Part shown: positions 13,034 through 20,323 of the stretch, piece by piece | How the letters are laid out: every line of letters starts with the position of its first letter | Position numbering within the stretch: the first letter of the stretch is position 1 | NCBI GenBank assembly: GCA_002422065.1 | Contig: DITO01000286.1 | Coordinates: 1 to 20,323 of the forward strand | Length of the DNA: 20,323 nt | DNA from: Erysipelotrichaceae bacterium UBA6182 | GTDB taxonomy: Bacteria > Bacillota_I > Bacilli_A > Erysipelotrichales > Erysipelotrichaceae | Direction: 5' to 3' | Made by a program: the position numbers and the translations under genes | Notes under the pieces: model-generated | The model's input: only the letters and a program-made list of their open reading frames with translations | Database searches by the model: none | Told to the model about the DNA's origin: nothing

Positions 13034-13903
13034 ATGATGACATGGATAAACGATATTAATAAAATGACAGAAGTATGGTTCACTCAAGGATTAGTAACCT
13101 TTATCATTTCTACACTTATTACACTCGTTTTAATGAGTATAATAATCAAACTTAAGAATAAATATTTCAAACGTCAAACACTAAATAATAAAATTGATCC
13201 CACGATGGCGAAATTTTTAACTCGTTTGATTAGTACATTGATTTATTCATTCTTTATTTTTGTTATTATCTCTCAGATTAAACCGCTTTCTCAAATATCA
13301 GTTTCTCTATTAGCAGGGAGTGGTGTTGCTGTCTTGGTCATTGGATTTGCAGCACAAGAAGCATTTTCAAATATTATTGCAGGTATTTTCTTATCATTAT
13401 TTAGACCGTTTTCAGTGGATGAACTTATTAATATTCCATCAATTAATGTCATGGGTCGTATAGAGGATATTACATTGAGACATACTGTTATTCGTACATT
13501 CGAGAATAATCGTGTCATTGTTCCTAACAATGTTATAAACTCTTCCGTCATTGAAAATAGAGATATCATTGATAATAAAATTTGCAATTTCTTTATCGTT
13601 GGTATCTCATATGATAGTGATATTGATGTCGCGAAAGGAATCATGATTGAGGAAGCAATTAAACACCCATTACTTATTGATACTCGATCAGAAACTGACA
13701 AAGAGAATAATGTACCACATGTGAACGTCGTTGTGGCAAATTTAAATACTTCGAGTGTTGATTTAAGAATGGCAATTTGGTCAAAGAATGCTGCAGATAG
13801 TTTTAAATTAATGGCAGATTTAAGAGAGAGTATAAAGAAAGAATTTGATAAACATAAGATTGAAATTGCTTTCCCACATCAAACCGTAATCATTAAAAAA
13901 TAA
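13034..13903 (+). CDS. mscS: Small-conductance mechanosensitive channel, MscS family
   Basis: Membrane channel of 289 residues that opens under membrane tension to release solutes during osmotic downshock. It has three membrane helices at about residues 17-40, 61-83 and 90-125. The last is the pore helix (LLAGSGVAVLVIGFAAQEAFSNIIAGIFLS), with the Gly/Ala-rich packing face and the Q-E-x-x-x-N motif. A beta domain follows (GRIEDITLRHTVIRT, VPNNVINSSVIEN) and then the alpha/beta cytoplasmic vestibule. An AAAGGA ribosome site lies 12 nt before the first ATG; the ATG one codon later is equally possible. It lies 23 nt after the repressor with no visible terminator, so it may share that transcript. 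Confidence 0.92.
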   Translation: MMTWINDINKMTEVWFTQGLVTFIISTLITLVLMSIIIKLKNKYFKRQTLNNKIDPTMAKFLTRLISTLIYSFFIFVIISQIKPLSQISVSLLAGSGVAVLVIGFAAQEAFSNIIAGIFLSLFRPFSVDELINIPSINVMGRIEDITLRHTVIRTFENNRVIVPNNVINSSVIENRDIIDNKICNFFIVGISYDSDIDVAKGIMIEEAIKHPLLIDTRSETDKENNVPHVNVVVANLNTSSVDLRMAIWSKNAADSFKLMADLRESIKKEFDKHKIEIAFPHQTVIIKK

Positions 13904-13944
13904 AGATTTATAATATTGTTTAATGATTGTGCAAGAATTTGGGG

Positions 13945-13950
13945 TATAAT
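13945..13950 (+). promoter_or_regulatory. -10 box of the probable smc-ftsY-ylxM promoter
   Basis: A perfect TATAAT lies in the 71-nt gap between mscS and smc. No convincing -35 box is seen at 16-18 bp. The start site would fall near 13957, just ahead of the strong GTGGAGG ribosome site at 13963-13969 that sets the smc ATG. No clear mscS terminator was found in this gap. Confidence 0.5.
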
Positions 13951-13974
13951 AAAGAGCGTTAAGTGGAGGTTTCC

Positions 13975-16917
13975 ATGTTTTTAAAGAAAATTGAAATACA
14001 AGGTTTTAAATCCTTTGCGGACAAGAAAATCATTACCTTTGATAGCAATATTACTGGTGTAGTGGGACCCAATGGATGTGGTAAAAGTAATATCGCAGAA
14101 GCTATTCGATGGGTTTTAGGTGAGCAATCAACAAAATCATTACGTTCGGAAACAATGACGGATGTTATTTTTAATGGAAGTGCTAAAAGAAAAATGGTAA
14201 ATCTTGCGTCTGTAACACTTACTTTTGATAATTCAAGAAGATCTCTGCCCATCGATTTCGATGAAGTTAGTGTCTCTCGAAGATATCACAGACATTCATC
14301 TGTTGGGGAGTATTTTATCAATAATGCACCTGTAAGGTTGAAGGATGTACTAGATCTGATTGCTGATAGTGGAATAGGTAAAGATTCCTTAAGTATGATT
14401 TCTCAAGGGAATATTAGTTCTTTTGCTGAGTCAAAGCCAATTGATCGTCGAAGCATATTTGAAGAAGCTGCAGGAGTTGCAAAGTATAAGAAAAGAAAAA
14501 ATGAGTCACTGTCTAAATTATCACGGACTCAAGAAAACATTAGTAGAGTTAACGATATTGTCTTAGAACTTGAGAAGCAAGTTAATCCTTTAAGAAGAGC
14601 AGCAAAGAAAGCTCAACTATATGTAGAGAAGAAGACACGACTAGAAACTATAGAAATAAGTGTTTTAGTTAAGCAAGTTCAAAAGCTAAGATTTGATATC
14701 GAAGTGTTTGAACAGGAGTTGTTTGATCTTTCTACACAAACTACATTAAAAACCACCCAAGTTAATATCGAAGAAAATCACATACAAAACGTAAAATCAC
14801 AAATTAATTTAATTGATAAAGAAATGGCTCAATTACAAGATCAATTAATGAGAGTTATTCATGAGATACAAACATTAGAAACAAGAAAAATTGAACTTGA
14901 TGAAAAACGTAAGTATATCTTCGAAACAGGAAGTGATGAAGAAAAACTTGAACAAGTTCAATTATTACTAAATGACTCTAAATTGGAATATGAGGATCGA
15001 GTCTCGCGTAAAGAACAAATTATGGCAGAAATTCATGAAACTTCCATACTGATACAAGAATTAAATCGCAATTGGATTGATCTTCAAGCTAACTCAGAAT
15101 TGATAAAAAGTAGATTAAGCCGCTTAGAGAATAAAGAAGTTATTCTACAAAATACCATTGATAAACCTTTTATTGGGTCTGTGGGGGTTAATGCAATAAT
15201 TTCTGCAAAACACAGTTTAAACGGGATTATTGACATTGTAAGTTCATGTTTTGATGTTAAGCAAGGTTTTGAAATAGCAATTAGCACAGCACTAGGTGCA
15301 GCAAGTAATCACATTGTTACCAAAGATGATGAAGCTGCAAAAAATGCAATCAAATTCTTAAAGCGAAATGAATCAGGAAGAGCAACATTCATACCATTGA
15401 ATGTACTTAAGCGATATTCGGTTCATCAAGATCAAATGATTATCGCAAAGTCTACCTCAGGCTATCTCGGAGTTGCTTCTGACTTTGTGGTTGATCTTGT
15501 TGCCGAAGGTTTGTTGAGTGAGTCATTCTTGGGTAACACCTTTGTAGTAGATACTCTAGATAACGCAAATCATTTAGCAAAACTACTCCAACAAAATGTA
15601 AAAATTGTTACACTCGATGGAGATATCATTCATCGTGGCGGAAGTATGACTGGTGGTAAGAATAGAGATCATCACAATCAAATTGAAGCTAAACATGAAA
15701 TCACTGTAGTTAGAGAGAACATACTTACTCTAAAAGAGGAGTTTTCACTCATAACTAAAGATTTAAATGATCATAATTTGAAGCGTCAAAAACTAGAAGA
15801 AACATTACTAAACCTTCGCTTGTCCAATGCTCAAATTGAACCAGTTATTGAAGCTAAACGTGCTAAATATGAACGACTACTCAATGAGTTTGACCAATTA
15901 AGTCAACATGATAATACTAACATTGAATCCTTTGAAGAATCTTTAATAACGAATTTAAATCAGCAATACTCTTTAAAAGATGAAGTTCGCCAAGCAATTG
16001 AGTCAAAAAGAGAACTAAAAATTAAATTATCTTTCGAACTTGAAAGAAAAGATAAACATGTTTTATCTTTAAGAAAAGAATATGTTGAAATAAGTGCTCA
16101 AGAGAGAAAAGTTGAGATTGAACTAGCAAGAATGAAGACAATGCTAGAAAACACACTAAATCGACTCTCAAGCGATTATGCTATGACTTATGATTATGCT
16201 TCCACTTTACCTATGATTGATGACTTAGAAAATGCACAAGAAGAAGTTGCAAAACTACGAACTGAAATCCAATCTTTAGGAAATATTAATATGGATGCTC
16301 CAGCAGAATTTGAATCTGTGAATGAGCGTTATGAGTTTTTAAATGAACAGTTAAGTGAATTGAACCGTGCTAAGAAACAACTTGAAGATTTAATCCATGA
16401 GATGGATCAAATTATGATTGAACGTTTCTCTCAAACATTCAATTCCATTAATGAATACTTACCAAGTGTTTTTGCTTCATTATTTGGTGGAGGAAAAGCA
16501 AAACTTGTTTTAGAAGATCCTAATGATTTACTTAATACAGGGATTGATATTGATGTTGCTCCTCCTGGAAAGACAATACAAAACATTCGATTATTTTCTG
16601 GGGGTGAAAAGAGTCTTATAGCAATCTCAGTTCTATTCTCAATTCTTAAAGCAAGACATGTTCCTATGTGCGTCTTTGATGAAGTGGAGGCGGCACTAGA
16701 TCAGGCTAATGTTGAGAGATTTGCTAAGTACTTGAAAAACTTCGCACAAGATACTCAATTTATTGTTATAACACATCGTCCAGGGACAATGGCTATGTGC
16801 GATAACCTTTATGGTGTAACTATGCCAGAAGATGGAATTAGCGATATGCTACAAGTTAAACTCTTAGATGCAGTAACACTGGCAGAACCAGTTGGAGGGC
16901 AACATGGGATTTCTTGA
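13975..16917 (+). CDS. smc: Chromosome condensation ATPase SMC, short-armed
   Basis: Condensin subunit of 980 residues that, with ScpA and ScpB, organises and helps separate chromosomes. The N-terminal head has Walker A GPNGCGKSN (31-39). A coiled arm spans about 168-395, the hinge about 398-562 (ending in RGGSMTGGK), and the returning arm about 565-790. The C-terminal head has the signature LFSGGEKS (873-880) and Walker B MCVFDEVEAAL (898-908). Typical bacterial SMCs are near 1,170-1,190 residues, so each arm is about 100 residues shorter than usual while the heads and hinge are intact. The ATG follows GTGGAGG by 5 nt; the GTG inside that ribosome site was rejected as a start. It overlaps ftsY by 14 nt. 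Confidence 0.95.
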   Translation: MFLKKIEIQGFKSFADKKIITFDSNITGVVGPNGCGKSNIAEAIRWVLGEQSTKSLRSETMTDVIFNGSAKRKMVNLASVTLTFDNSRRSLPIDFDEVSVSRRYHRHSSVGEYFINNAPVRLKDVLDLIADSGIGKDSLSMISQGNISSFAESKPIDRRSIFEEAAGVAKYKKRKNESLSKLSRTQENISRVNDIVLELEKQVNPLRRAAKKAQLYVEKKTRLETIEISVLVKQVQKLRFDIEVFEQELFDLSTQTTLKTTQVNIEENHIQNVKSQINLIDKEMAQLQDQLMRVIHEIQTLETRKIELDEKRKYIFETGSDEEKLEQVQLLLNDSKLEYEDRVSRKEQIMAEIHETSILIQELNRNWIDLQANSELIKSRLSRLENKEVILQNTIDKPFIGSVGVNAIISAKHSLNGIIDIVSSCFDVKQGFEIAISTALGAASNHIVTKDDEAAKNAIKFLKRNESGRATFIPLNVLKRYSVHQDQMIIAKSTSGYLGVASDFVVDLVAEGLLSESFLGNTFVVDTLDNANHLAKLLQQNVKIVTLDGDIIHRGGSMTGGKNRDHHNQIEAKHEITVVRENILTLKEEFSLITKDLNDHNLKRQKLEETLLNLRLSNAQIEPVIEAKRAKYERLLNEFDQLSQHDNTNIESFEESLITNLNQQYSLKDEVRQAIESKRELKIKLSFELERKDKHVLSLRKEYVEISAQERKVEIELARMKTMLENTLNRLSSDYAMTYDYASTLPMIDDLENAQEEVAKLRTEIQSLGNINMDAPAEFESVNERYEFLNEQLSELNRAKKQLEDLIHEMDQIMIERFSQTFNSINEYLPSVFASLFGGGKAKLVLEDPNDLLNTGIDIDVAPPGKTIQNIRLFSGGEKSLIAISVLFSILKARHVPMCVFDEVEAALDQANVERFAKYLKNFAQDTQFIVITHRPGTMAMCDNLYGVTMPEDGISDMLQVKLLDAVTLAEPVGGQHGIS

Positions 16918-17866
16918 TAAACTTAAAGCAACATTTTCAGTTAACAAAGATAAGAATGTGTACATTGAAGGACTCAAGAAAAGTCGTGATTATCTAGACA
17001 CTCAGTTTTTAGATTTGTTCGCTCAATCAAGAACAATGGATGAATCATGGTTTGATGATATATTATTTGCACTAGTATCGTCGGATGTTAGTATTGAAAC
17101 TGCAGGAAAAATCATTGATTTATTCAAGCGTGCTCTAAAAGAATCCAAAATAGAGGATAATACATTTGCCAAAGAAGTATTAGTTCAAACACTTATTGAT
17201 TTCTATGGTGAAACCCCAATTGATGTCATGATGGCTCTTGATGGACCTACTGTTATTCTAGTGGTTGGTGTTAACGGTGTTGGTAAAACAACGACTATCG
17301 CTAAGCTCTCCAAGAAATATAAATCTGAAGGTCTTAACGTAGGTTTAGTTGCTGCAGATACATTTAGAGCCGGAGCAATTGATCAGTTAAAACTTTGGGC
17401 TCAAAAGATTGATGTTAAATGCTATTTTGGGTCTTATCAGCAAGATCCGAGCTCAGTGCTTGTTGATGCTTTGCGACAATCTAAAGCAGATAAGATTGAC
17501 ATTTTGTTGTGTGATACAGCAGGTCGTTTAACTAATAAATCAAACTTAATGAATGAACTTGCAAAAATGTTTAGAGTAATGGACCGTGAGATTTCAGGTG
17601 CTCCACATGCTATTTGGTTAGTTCTAGATGCTACTATAGGTCAAAACGGAATCAATCAAGCTAAGCAGTTTATTGAAGCAACCGAGGTTGGGGGAATAAT
17701 CCTTACAAAACTTGATGGAAGTAGTAAAGGGGGAGTTGTCCTTTCTATAAAAGATCAACTCGATGTAAAAGTGCTATTTGTTGGTCTTGGTGAGAAAGAA
17801 GATGACTTAAAACCTTTCAATCCACAAAGTTATTTTTTAAGTTTATTTGGTGATCATTATGATTGA
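16904..17866 (+). CDS. ftsY: Signal recognition particle receptor FtsY
   Basis: SRP-GTPase of 320 residues that docks the SRP-ribosome complex at the membrane. An N domain (about 1-110) precedes the G domain. GTPase motifs are GVNGVGKTT (122-130), DTFRAGAIDQL (about 155-165), DTAGR (204-208) and TKLDGSSKGG near the C-terminus. The long acidic A domain of some orthologues is absent, as is usual in Firmicutes. The ATG lies 4 nt after GGAGGG, inside the smc 3' end, so translation is coupled. An in-frame TTG 12 nt earlier has no advantage. The smc-ftsY pairing is conserved across Firmicutes. Confidence 0.96.
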   Translation: MGFLDKLKATFSVNKDKNVYIEGLKKSRDYLDTQFLDLFAQSRTMDESWFDDILFALVSSDVSIETAGKIIDLFKRALKESKIEDNTFAKEVLVQTLIDFYGETPIDVMMALDGPTVILVVGVNGVGKTTTIAKLSKKYKSEGLNVGLVAADTFRAGAIDQLKLWAQKIDVKCYFGSYQQDPSSVLVDALRQSKADKIDILLCDTAGRLTNKSNLMNELAKMFRVMDREISGAPHAIWLVLDATIGQNGINQAKQFIEATEVGGIILTKLDGSSKGGVVLSIKDQLDVKVLFVGLGEKEDDLKPFNPQSYFLSLFGDHYD

Positions 17867-18182
17867 AAAACCAGAGATTATTAATCTTTATCTAGACTGG
17901 TATGAATCATTACTCACTAAAAAGCAGTTAGAGATTATGATATACTATTACCAAGAAGACCTCTCTTACAGAGAAATTGCAGAGTTATTAGAGATATCTC
18001 ATTCCGCAGTTTATGACACAGTTCAAAAAGCTACGAAACGACTTATTGACTATGAAAAAGAACTCAAAGCAGTTTCAACAGAAAGAAAACTTCAACAATT
18101 AATTTCCTCATTAAAAGAACTAAATAATGAGGAGATTAACACGATTATAAACACCATTATGAAAGAGGAAAAATATGACTAA
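17859..18182 (+). CDS. ylxM: YlxM/p13-like HTH protein, SRP-associated
   Basis: Small helical protein of 107 residues with a sigma-70 region 4-like helix-turn-helix at about 18-62 (LTKKQLEIMIYYYQEDLSYREIAELLEISHSAVYDTVQKA), followed by a charged helical tail. YlxM proteins are usually encoded between ftsY and ffh and have been linked to SRP function; the tail is thought to contact SRP parts. The ATG at 17859 is preferred over an upstream TTG and GTG because it matches the usual family start and leaves an 8-nt overlap with ftsY. Here the expected neighbour ffh is replaced by ackA, which overlaps the ylxM 3' end by 8 nt. Confidence 0.9.
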   Translation: MIEKPEIINLYLDWYESLLTKKQLEIMIYYYQEDLSYREIAELLEISHSAVYDTVQKATKRLIDYEKELKAVSTERKLQQLISSLKELNNEEINTIINTIMKEEKYD

Positions 18183-19371
18183 AATTATTTCAGTAAATGC
18201 AGGAAGTTCATCACTAAAATTCCAATTATTTAATATGCCATCCGAGGAAGTAGTATGCTCTGGAATTTTTGAGCGTATTGGATTAGAAGATGGAATTTTC
18301 CAAATTAAAGTTGATGGCAAGAAAGATGTTGTTAAGCAACCTTTCCCAACACACTCTGAAGCAGTTGATATGCTTTTAAATGTACTCGTAGATAAGAAAA
18401 TTGTTGCTTCACTTGATGAAATTACTGCTGTTGGTCACCGTATTGTTCATGGAGGAGAGTACTATAATCATTCTGTACTTTTAACGCCTGAAGTTGAAAC
18501 TAAAATCGAAGAGCTTTCTGATCTTGCTCCACTTCACAACCCAGCCAACTTAATCGGATACCGCTCTTTTGCAAAAGCATTACCACATGCTACACATGCT
18601 GCAATCTTTGATACTGCATTTCATCAAACAATGTCAAAAGACGTTTATCTATATCCTATTCCTATGGAATACTACAAGACATATAAAGTTCGCAAATATG
18701 GTTTCCATGGTACGTCACATTATTATGTATCAAAACGTGTTGCTGAACTAATGGGTAAATCACTAAACACATTAAATATTATTACTTGTCATTTAGGAAA
18801 TGGTGCATCTATTTGTGCTATCGCAAATGGTAAGAGTGTTAACACATCCATGGGATTTACTCCACTTGCTGGGATTATGATGGGAACTCGCTCTGGAGAT
18901 ATTGATCCAGCGATCTTAACATTCCTAATGGATAAAACAAACAAATCTGCTAAAGAAGTTATTGATGTTCTAAACAAAAAATCAGGTATGCTAGGTGTTT
19001 CTGAGTTCTCTTCAGATGCTCGTGATATTGAAAAAGCCTTCTTAGAAGGGGAACCTACTGCTATTCTTACTCGCGAAATGTATGCTAATCGTATTGCTCA
19101 CACCATTGGAAGTTATTTTGTGCAAATGGGTGGAGTTGATGCTATTGTATTTACTGGTGGTGTTGGAGAAAATGACTTTGGAGTACGTCATGATGTTACA
19201 GCAAAAGTCTCTAAAGCATTAGGCATTGAATTTGATACAGAGTTAAACAACCGTGTTCGTGGATCAGAAACACTTTTATCAAAACCTAATTCAAAAGTAC
19301 AAATCTGGTTAGTTCCGACTAATGAAGAACTAGTGATTGCTCAAGATACTTTTAATCTCATTAATGAATAA
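18175..19371 (+). CDS. ackA: Acetate kinase
   Basis: Cytoplasmic enzyme of 398 residues that converts acetyl phosphate and ADP to acetate and ATP, the energy-yielding end of acetate fermentation. Signature 1, IISVNAGSSSLK, is at residues 4-15 with Asn8. Arg89 in VGHRIVHGG contacts substrate. His178 lies in GFHGTSH. Further family segments are TCHLGNGASICA, the GTRSGDIDP loop, and signature 2, IVFTGGVGEND, near residues 322-332. Length is normal. AGAGG lies 7-8 nt before the ATG. It overlaps both ylxM and the next gene by 8 nt. No phosphotransacetylase gene is in the window. Confidence 0.97.
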   Translation: MTKIISVNAGSSSLKFQLFNMPSEEVVCSGIFERIGLEDGIFQIKVDGKKDVVKQPFPTHSEAVDMLLNVLVDKKIVASLDEITAVGHRIVHGGEYYNHSVLLTPEVETKIEELSDLAPLHNPANLIGYRSFAKALPHATHAAIFDTAFHQTMSKDVYLYPIPMEYYKTYKVRKYGFHGTSHYYVSKRVAELMGKSLNTLNIITCHLGNGASICAIANGKSVNTSMGFTPLAGIMMGTRSGDIDPAILTFLMDKTNKSAKEVIDVLNKKSGMLGVSEFSSDARDIEKAFLEGEPTAILTREMYANRIAHTIGSYFVQMGGVDAIVFTGGVGENDFGVRHDVTAKVSKALGIEFDTELNNRVRGSETLLSKPNSKVQIWLVPTNEELVIAQDTFNLINE

Positions 19372-20323
19372 GTTTGCAGAGCAATTCCTATCGGTTGTAA
19401 AGGATTATGAGACGGTCATTGTATTTCGTCACATAAATCCTGACAACGACGCCCTAGGTTCACAGTGGGCAACTGTGAGCTTTTTGCGTTTATTGTTTCC
19501 TAAGAAAACCATATTAGGTGCAGGACTACATCAAATTGTTAAAGGAGTGGATTACCCACCATCAGATGAAATAGCCGATTATCAATTTAATGGAGCACTC
19601 GGCATCATTTGTGATACTGCTAATCATGAACGTGTCGATGATCAACGATTTAATCAATGTGATTATGTAATACGTATTGATCACCACCCAATCCATGATT
19701 TATTTGGGGATTTACTTCTAATTAATGAACAAGCATCTTCTACATGCGAAATCCTAGCACTCATGTTTAGACATATCTATATTGATCCACTACCAAGTCA
19801 AATTGCAACCTATCTTACTGCTGGAATTCTAAGTGACACCATTATGTTTTCAATCCCTAGTGTTTCATCCAAAACATTTCTTGCAGCGTCTTATTTAACG
19901 CAATCTAATATACGTTTATCGGATATTCATGCACAGCTTTACCACTATTCTGAAGATGAGTTTTTATTCATTAATGCTTTAAGATCTAGAATTCAAAGAT
20001 CATCATGTGGTATGGCATATGTCATTGTAAATAGGTCAATGCTTGAAGAACACAATATGCATCCTAACAAAGCGAAAGAGTATATCTTTGCATTATCACA
20101 AGTAAAAGAATTTAAAGTTTGGGCAATATTTATTGAAATAGAAGTTGAAGGTCAATCACTCTATAATGGTAGCTTGCGCTCACAGTCAATCGTCGTAAAT
20201 GACATTGCTAACCGATATAATGGCGGAGGACATCCACTTGCTGCAGCAGTTAAGCATCTAACACTAATGCAAGTCAATGAATTGATTGAAGAATGCTGCT
20301 TTAAAATCGCAAATGAGGTAAAT
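19364..20323 (+). CDS. nrnA: DHH/DHHA1 phosphoesterase, NrnA-like nanoRNase/pAp phosphatase (3' end outside window)
   Basis: The frame is open from ATG at 19364 to the last base, giving 320 residues without a stop. NrnA-type enzymes degrade very short RNAs and dephosphorylate pAp. The DHH metal motifs are HINPDNDALGS (His23, Asp27, Asp29), ICDTANH (Asp84), IRIDHHP (Asp106-His107-His108) and GILSDT. The C-terminal DHHA1 substrate motif GGGHPLAAA is at about 287-295. Family members are near 310-325 residues, so little is missing. The start overlaps the ackA stop by 8 nt and has no clear ribosome site, suggesting coupled translation. Confidence 0.93.
   Translation, partial: MNKFAEQFLSVVKDYETVIVFRHINPDNDALGSQWATVSFLRLLFPKKTILGAGLHQIVKGVDYPPSDEIADYQFNGALGIICDTANHERVDDQRFNQCDYVIRIDHHPIHDLFGDLLLINEQASSTCEILALMFRHIYIDPLPSQIATYLTAGILSDTIMFSIPSVSSKTFLAASYLTQSNIRLSDIHAQLYHYSEDEFLFINALRSRIQRSSCGMAYVIVNRSMLEEHNMHPNKAKEYIFALSQVKEFKVWAIFIEIEVEGQSLYNGSLRSQSIVVNDIANRYNGGGHPLAAAVKHLTLMQVNELIEECCFKIANEVN

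Noticed and set aside
13975..16917. Frameshift or deletion explaining the short SMC
   Set aside because: The frame is continuous, both heads and the hinge are complete, and the two arms are shortened by nearly equal amounts.
1..20323. CRISPR arrays, tRNA, rRNA or insertion sequences
   Set aside because: No spaced direct repeats, cloverleaf-like gaps, rRNA-like stretches or transposase genes were found; intergenic gaps are all about 106 bp or less.

Overview
The window comes from the chromosome of a low-GC, AT-rich Gram-positive bacterium that uses the standard code (TGA is a stop in many genes here). Gene content and order (cdsA-rseP, smc-ftsY-ylxM, ackA-nrnA), a shortened SMC and the overall protein flavour suggest Erysipelotrichia, possibly near Erysipelothrix. 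The genus is an inference; no rRNA or other marker is present.

Layout. (1) 2-3187, plus strand: an envelope-lipid operon with the 3' end of cdsA, the site-2 protease rseP, a DUF368/PopT-type polyprenyl-phosphate transporter and galE, closed by an intrinsic terminator. (2) 3149-3793, minus strand: a TrhA/hemolysin III-family (PAQR) membrane protein that overlaps the end of galE. (3) 3794-3869: a 76-bp divergent promoter region in which both genes have a perfect TATAAT only 6 nt from their ATG, predicting leaderless mRNAs. (4) 3870-8168: a secreted GH73-type glucosaminidase ending in a two-loop dockerin, then a membrane-anchored protein beginning with a cohesin domain. The cohesin gene overlaps tex (8165-10297), which ends in its own terminator. 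(5) 10272-13010: a divergent SOS-type cassette. A self-cleaving HTH-S24 (LexA/HdiR-like) repressor faces an operon of a UvrX/UmuC-type Y-family polymerase, a conserved small protein and a shortened SRAP (YedK/HMCES-like) protein. Two 19-bp palindromic operators lie over the two opposing promoters. (6) 13034-13903: an MscS channel. (7) 13975-20323: a tightly overlapping chain smc-ftsY-ylxM-ackA-nrnA; nrnA runs off the window.

The most interesting system is the adjacent dockerin hydrolase and cohesin anchor: they look like a self-contained two-protein cohesin-dockerin pair that would hold a peptidoglycan hydrolase at the cell membrane, with no sign of a cellulosome in this window. The second is the compact damage-response cassette, whose operators, promoters, effector genes and repressor can all be read directly, and whose SRAP member lacks an otherwise conserved active-site Asn. 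Both convergent gene pairs (galE/trhA and tex/SRAP) overlap, and in each the plus-strand gene's terminator lies inside the coding sequence of the opposing gene.
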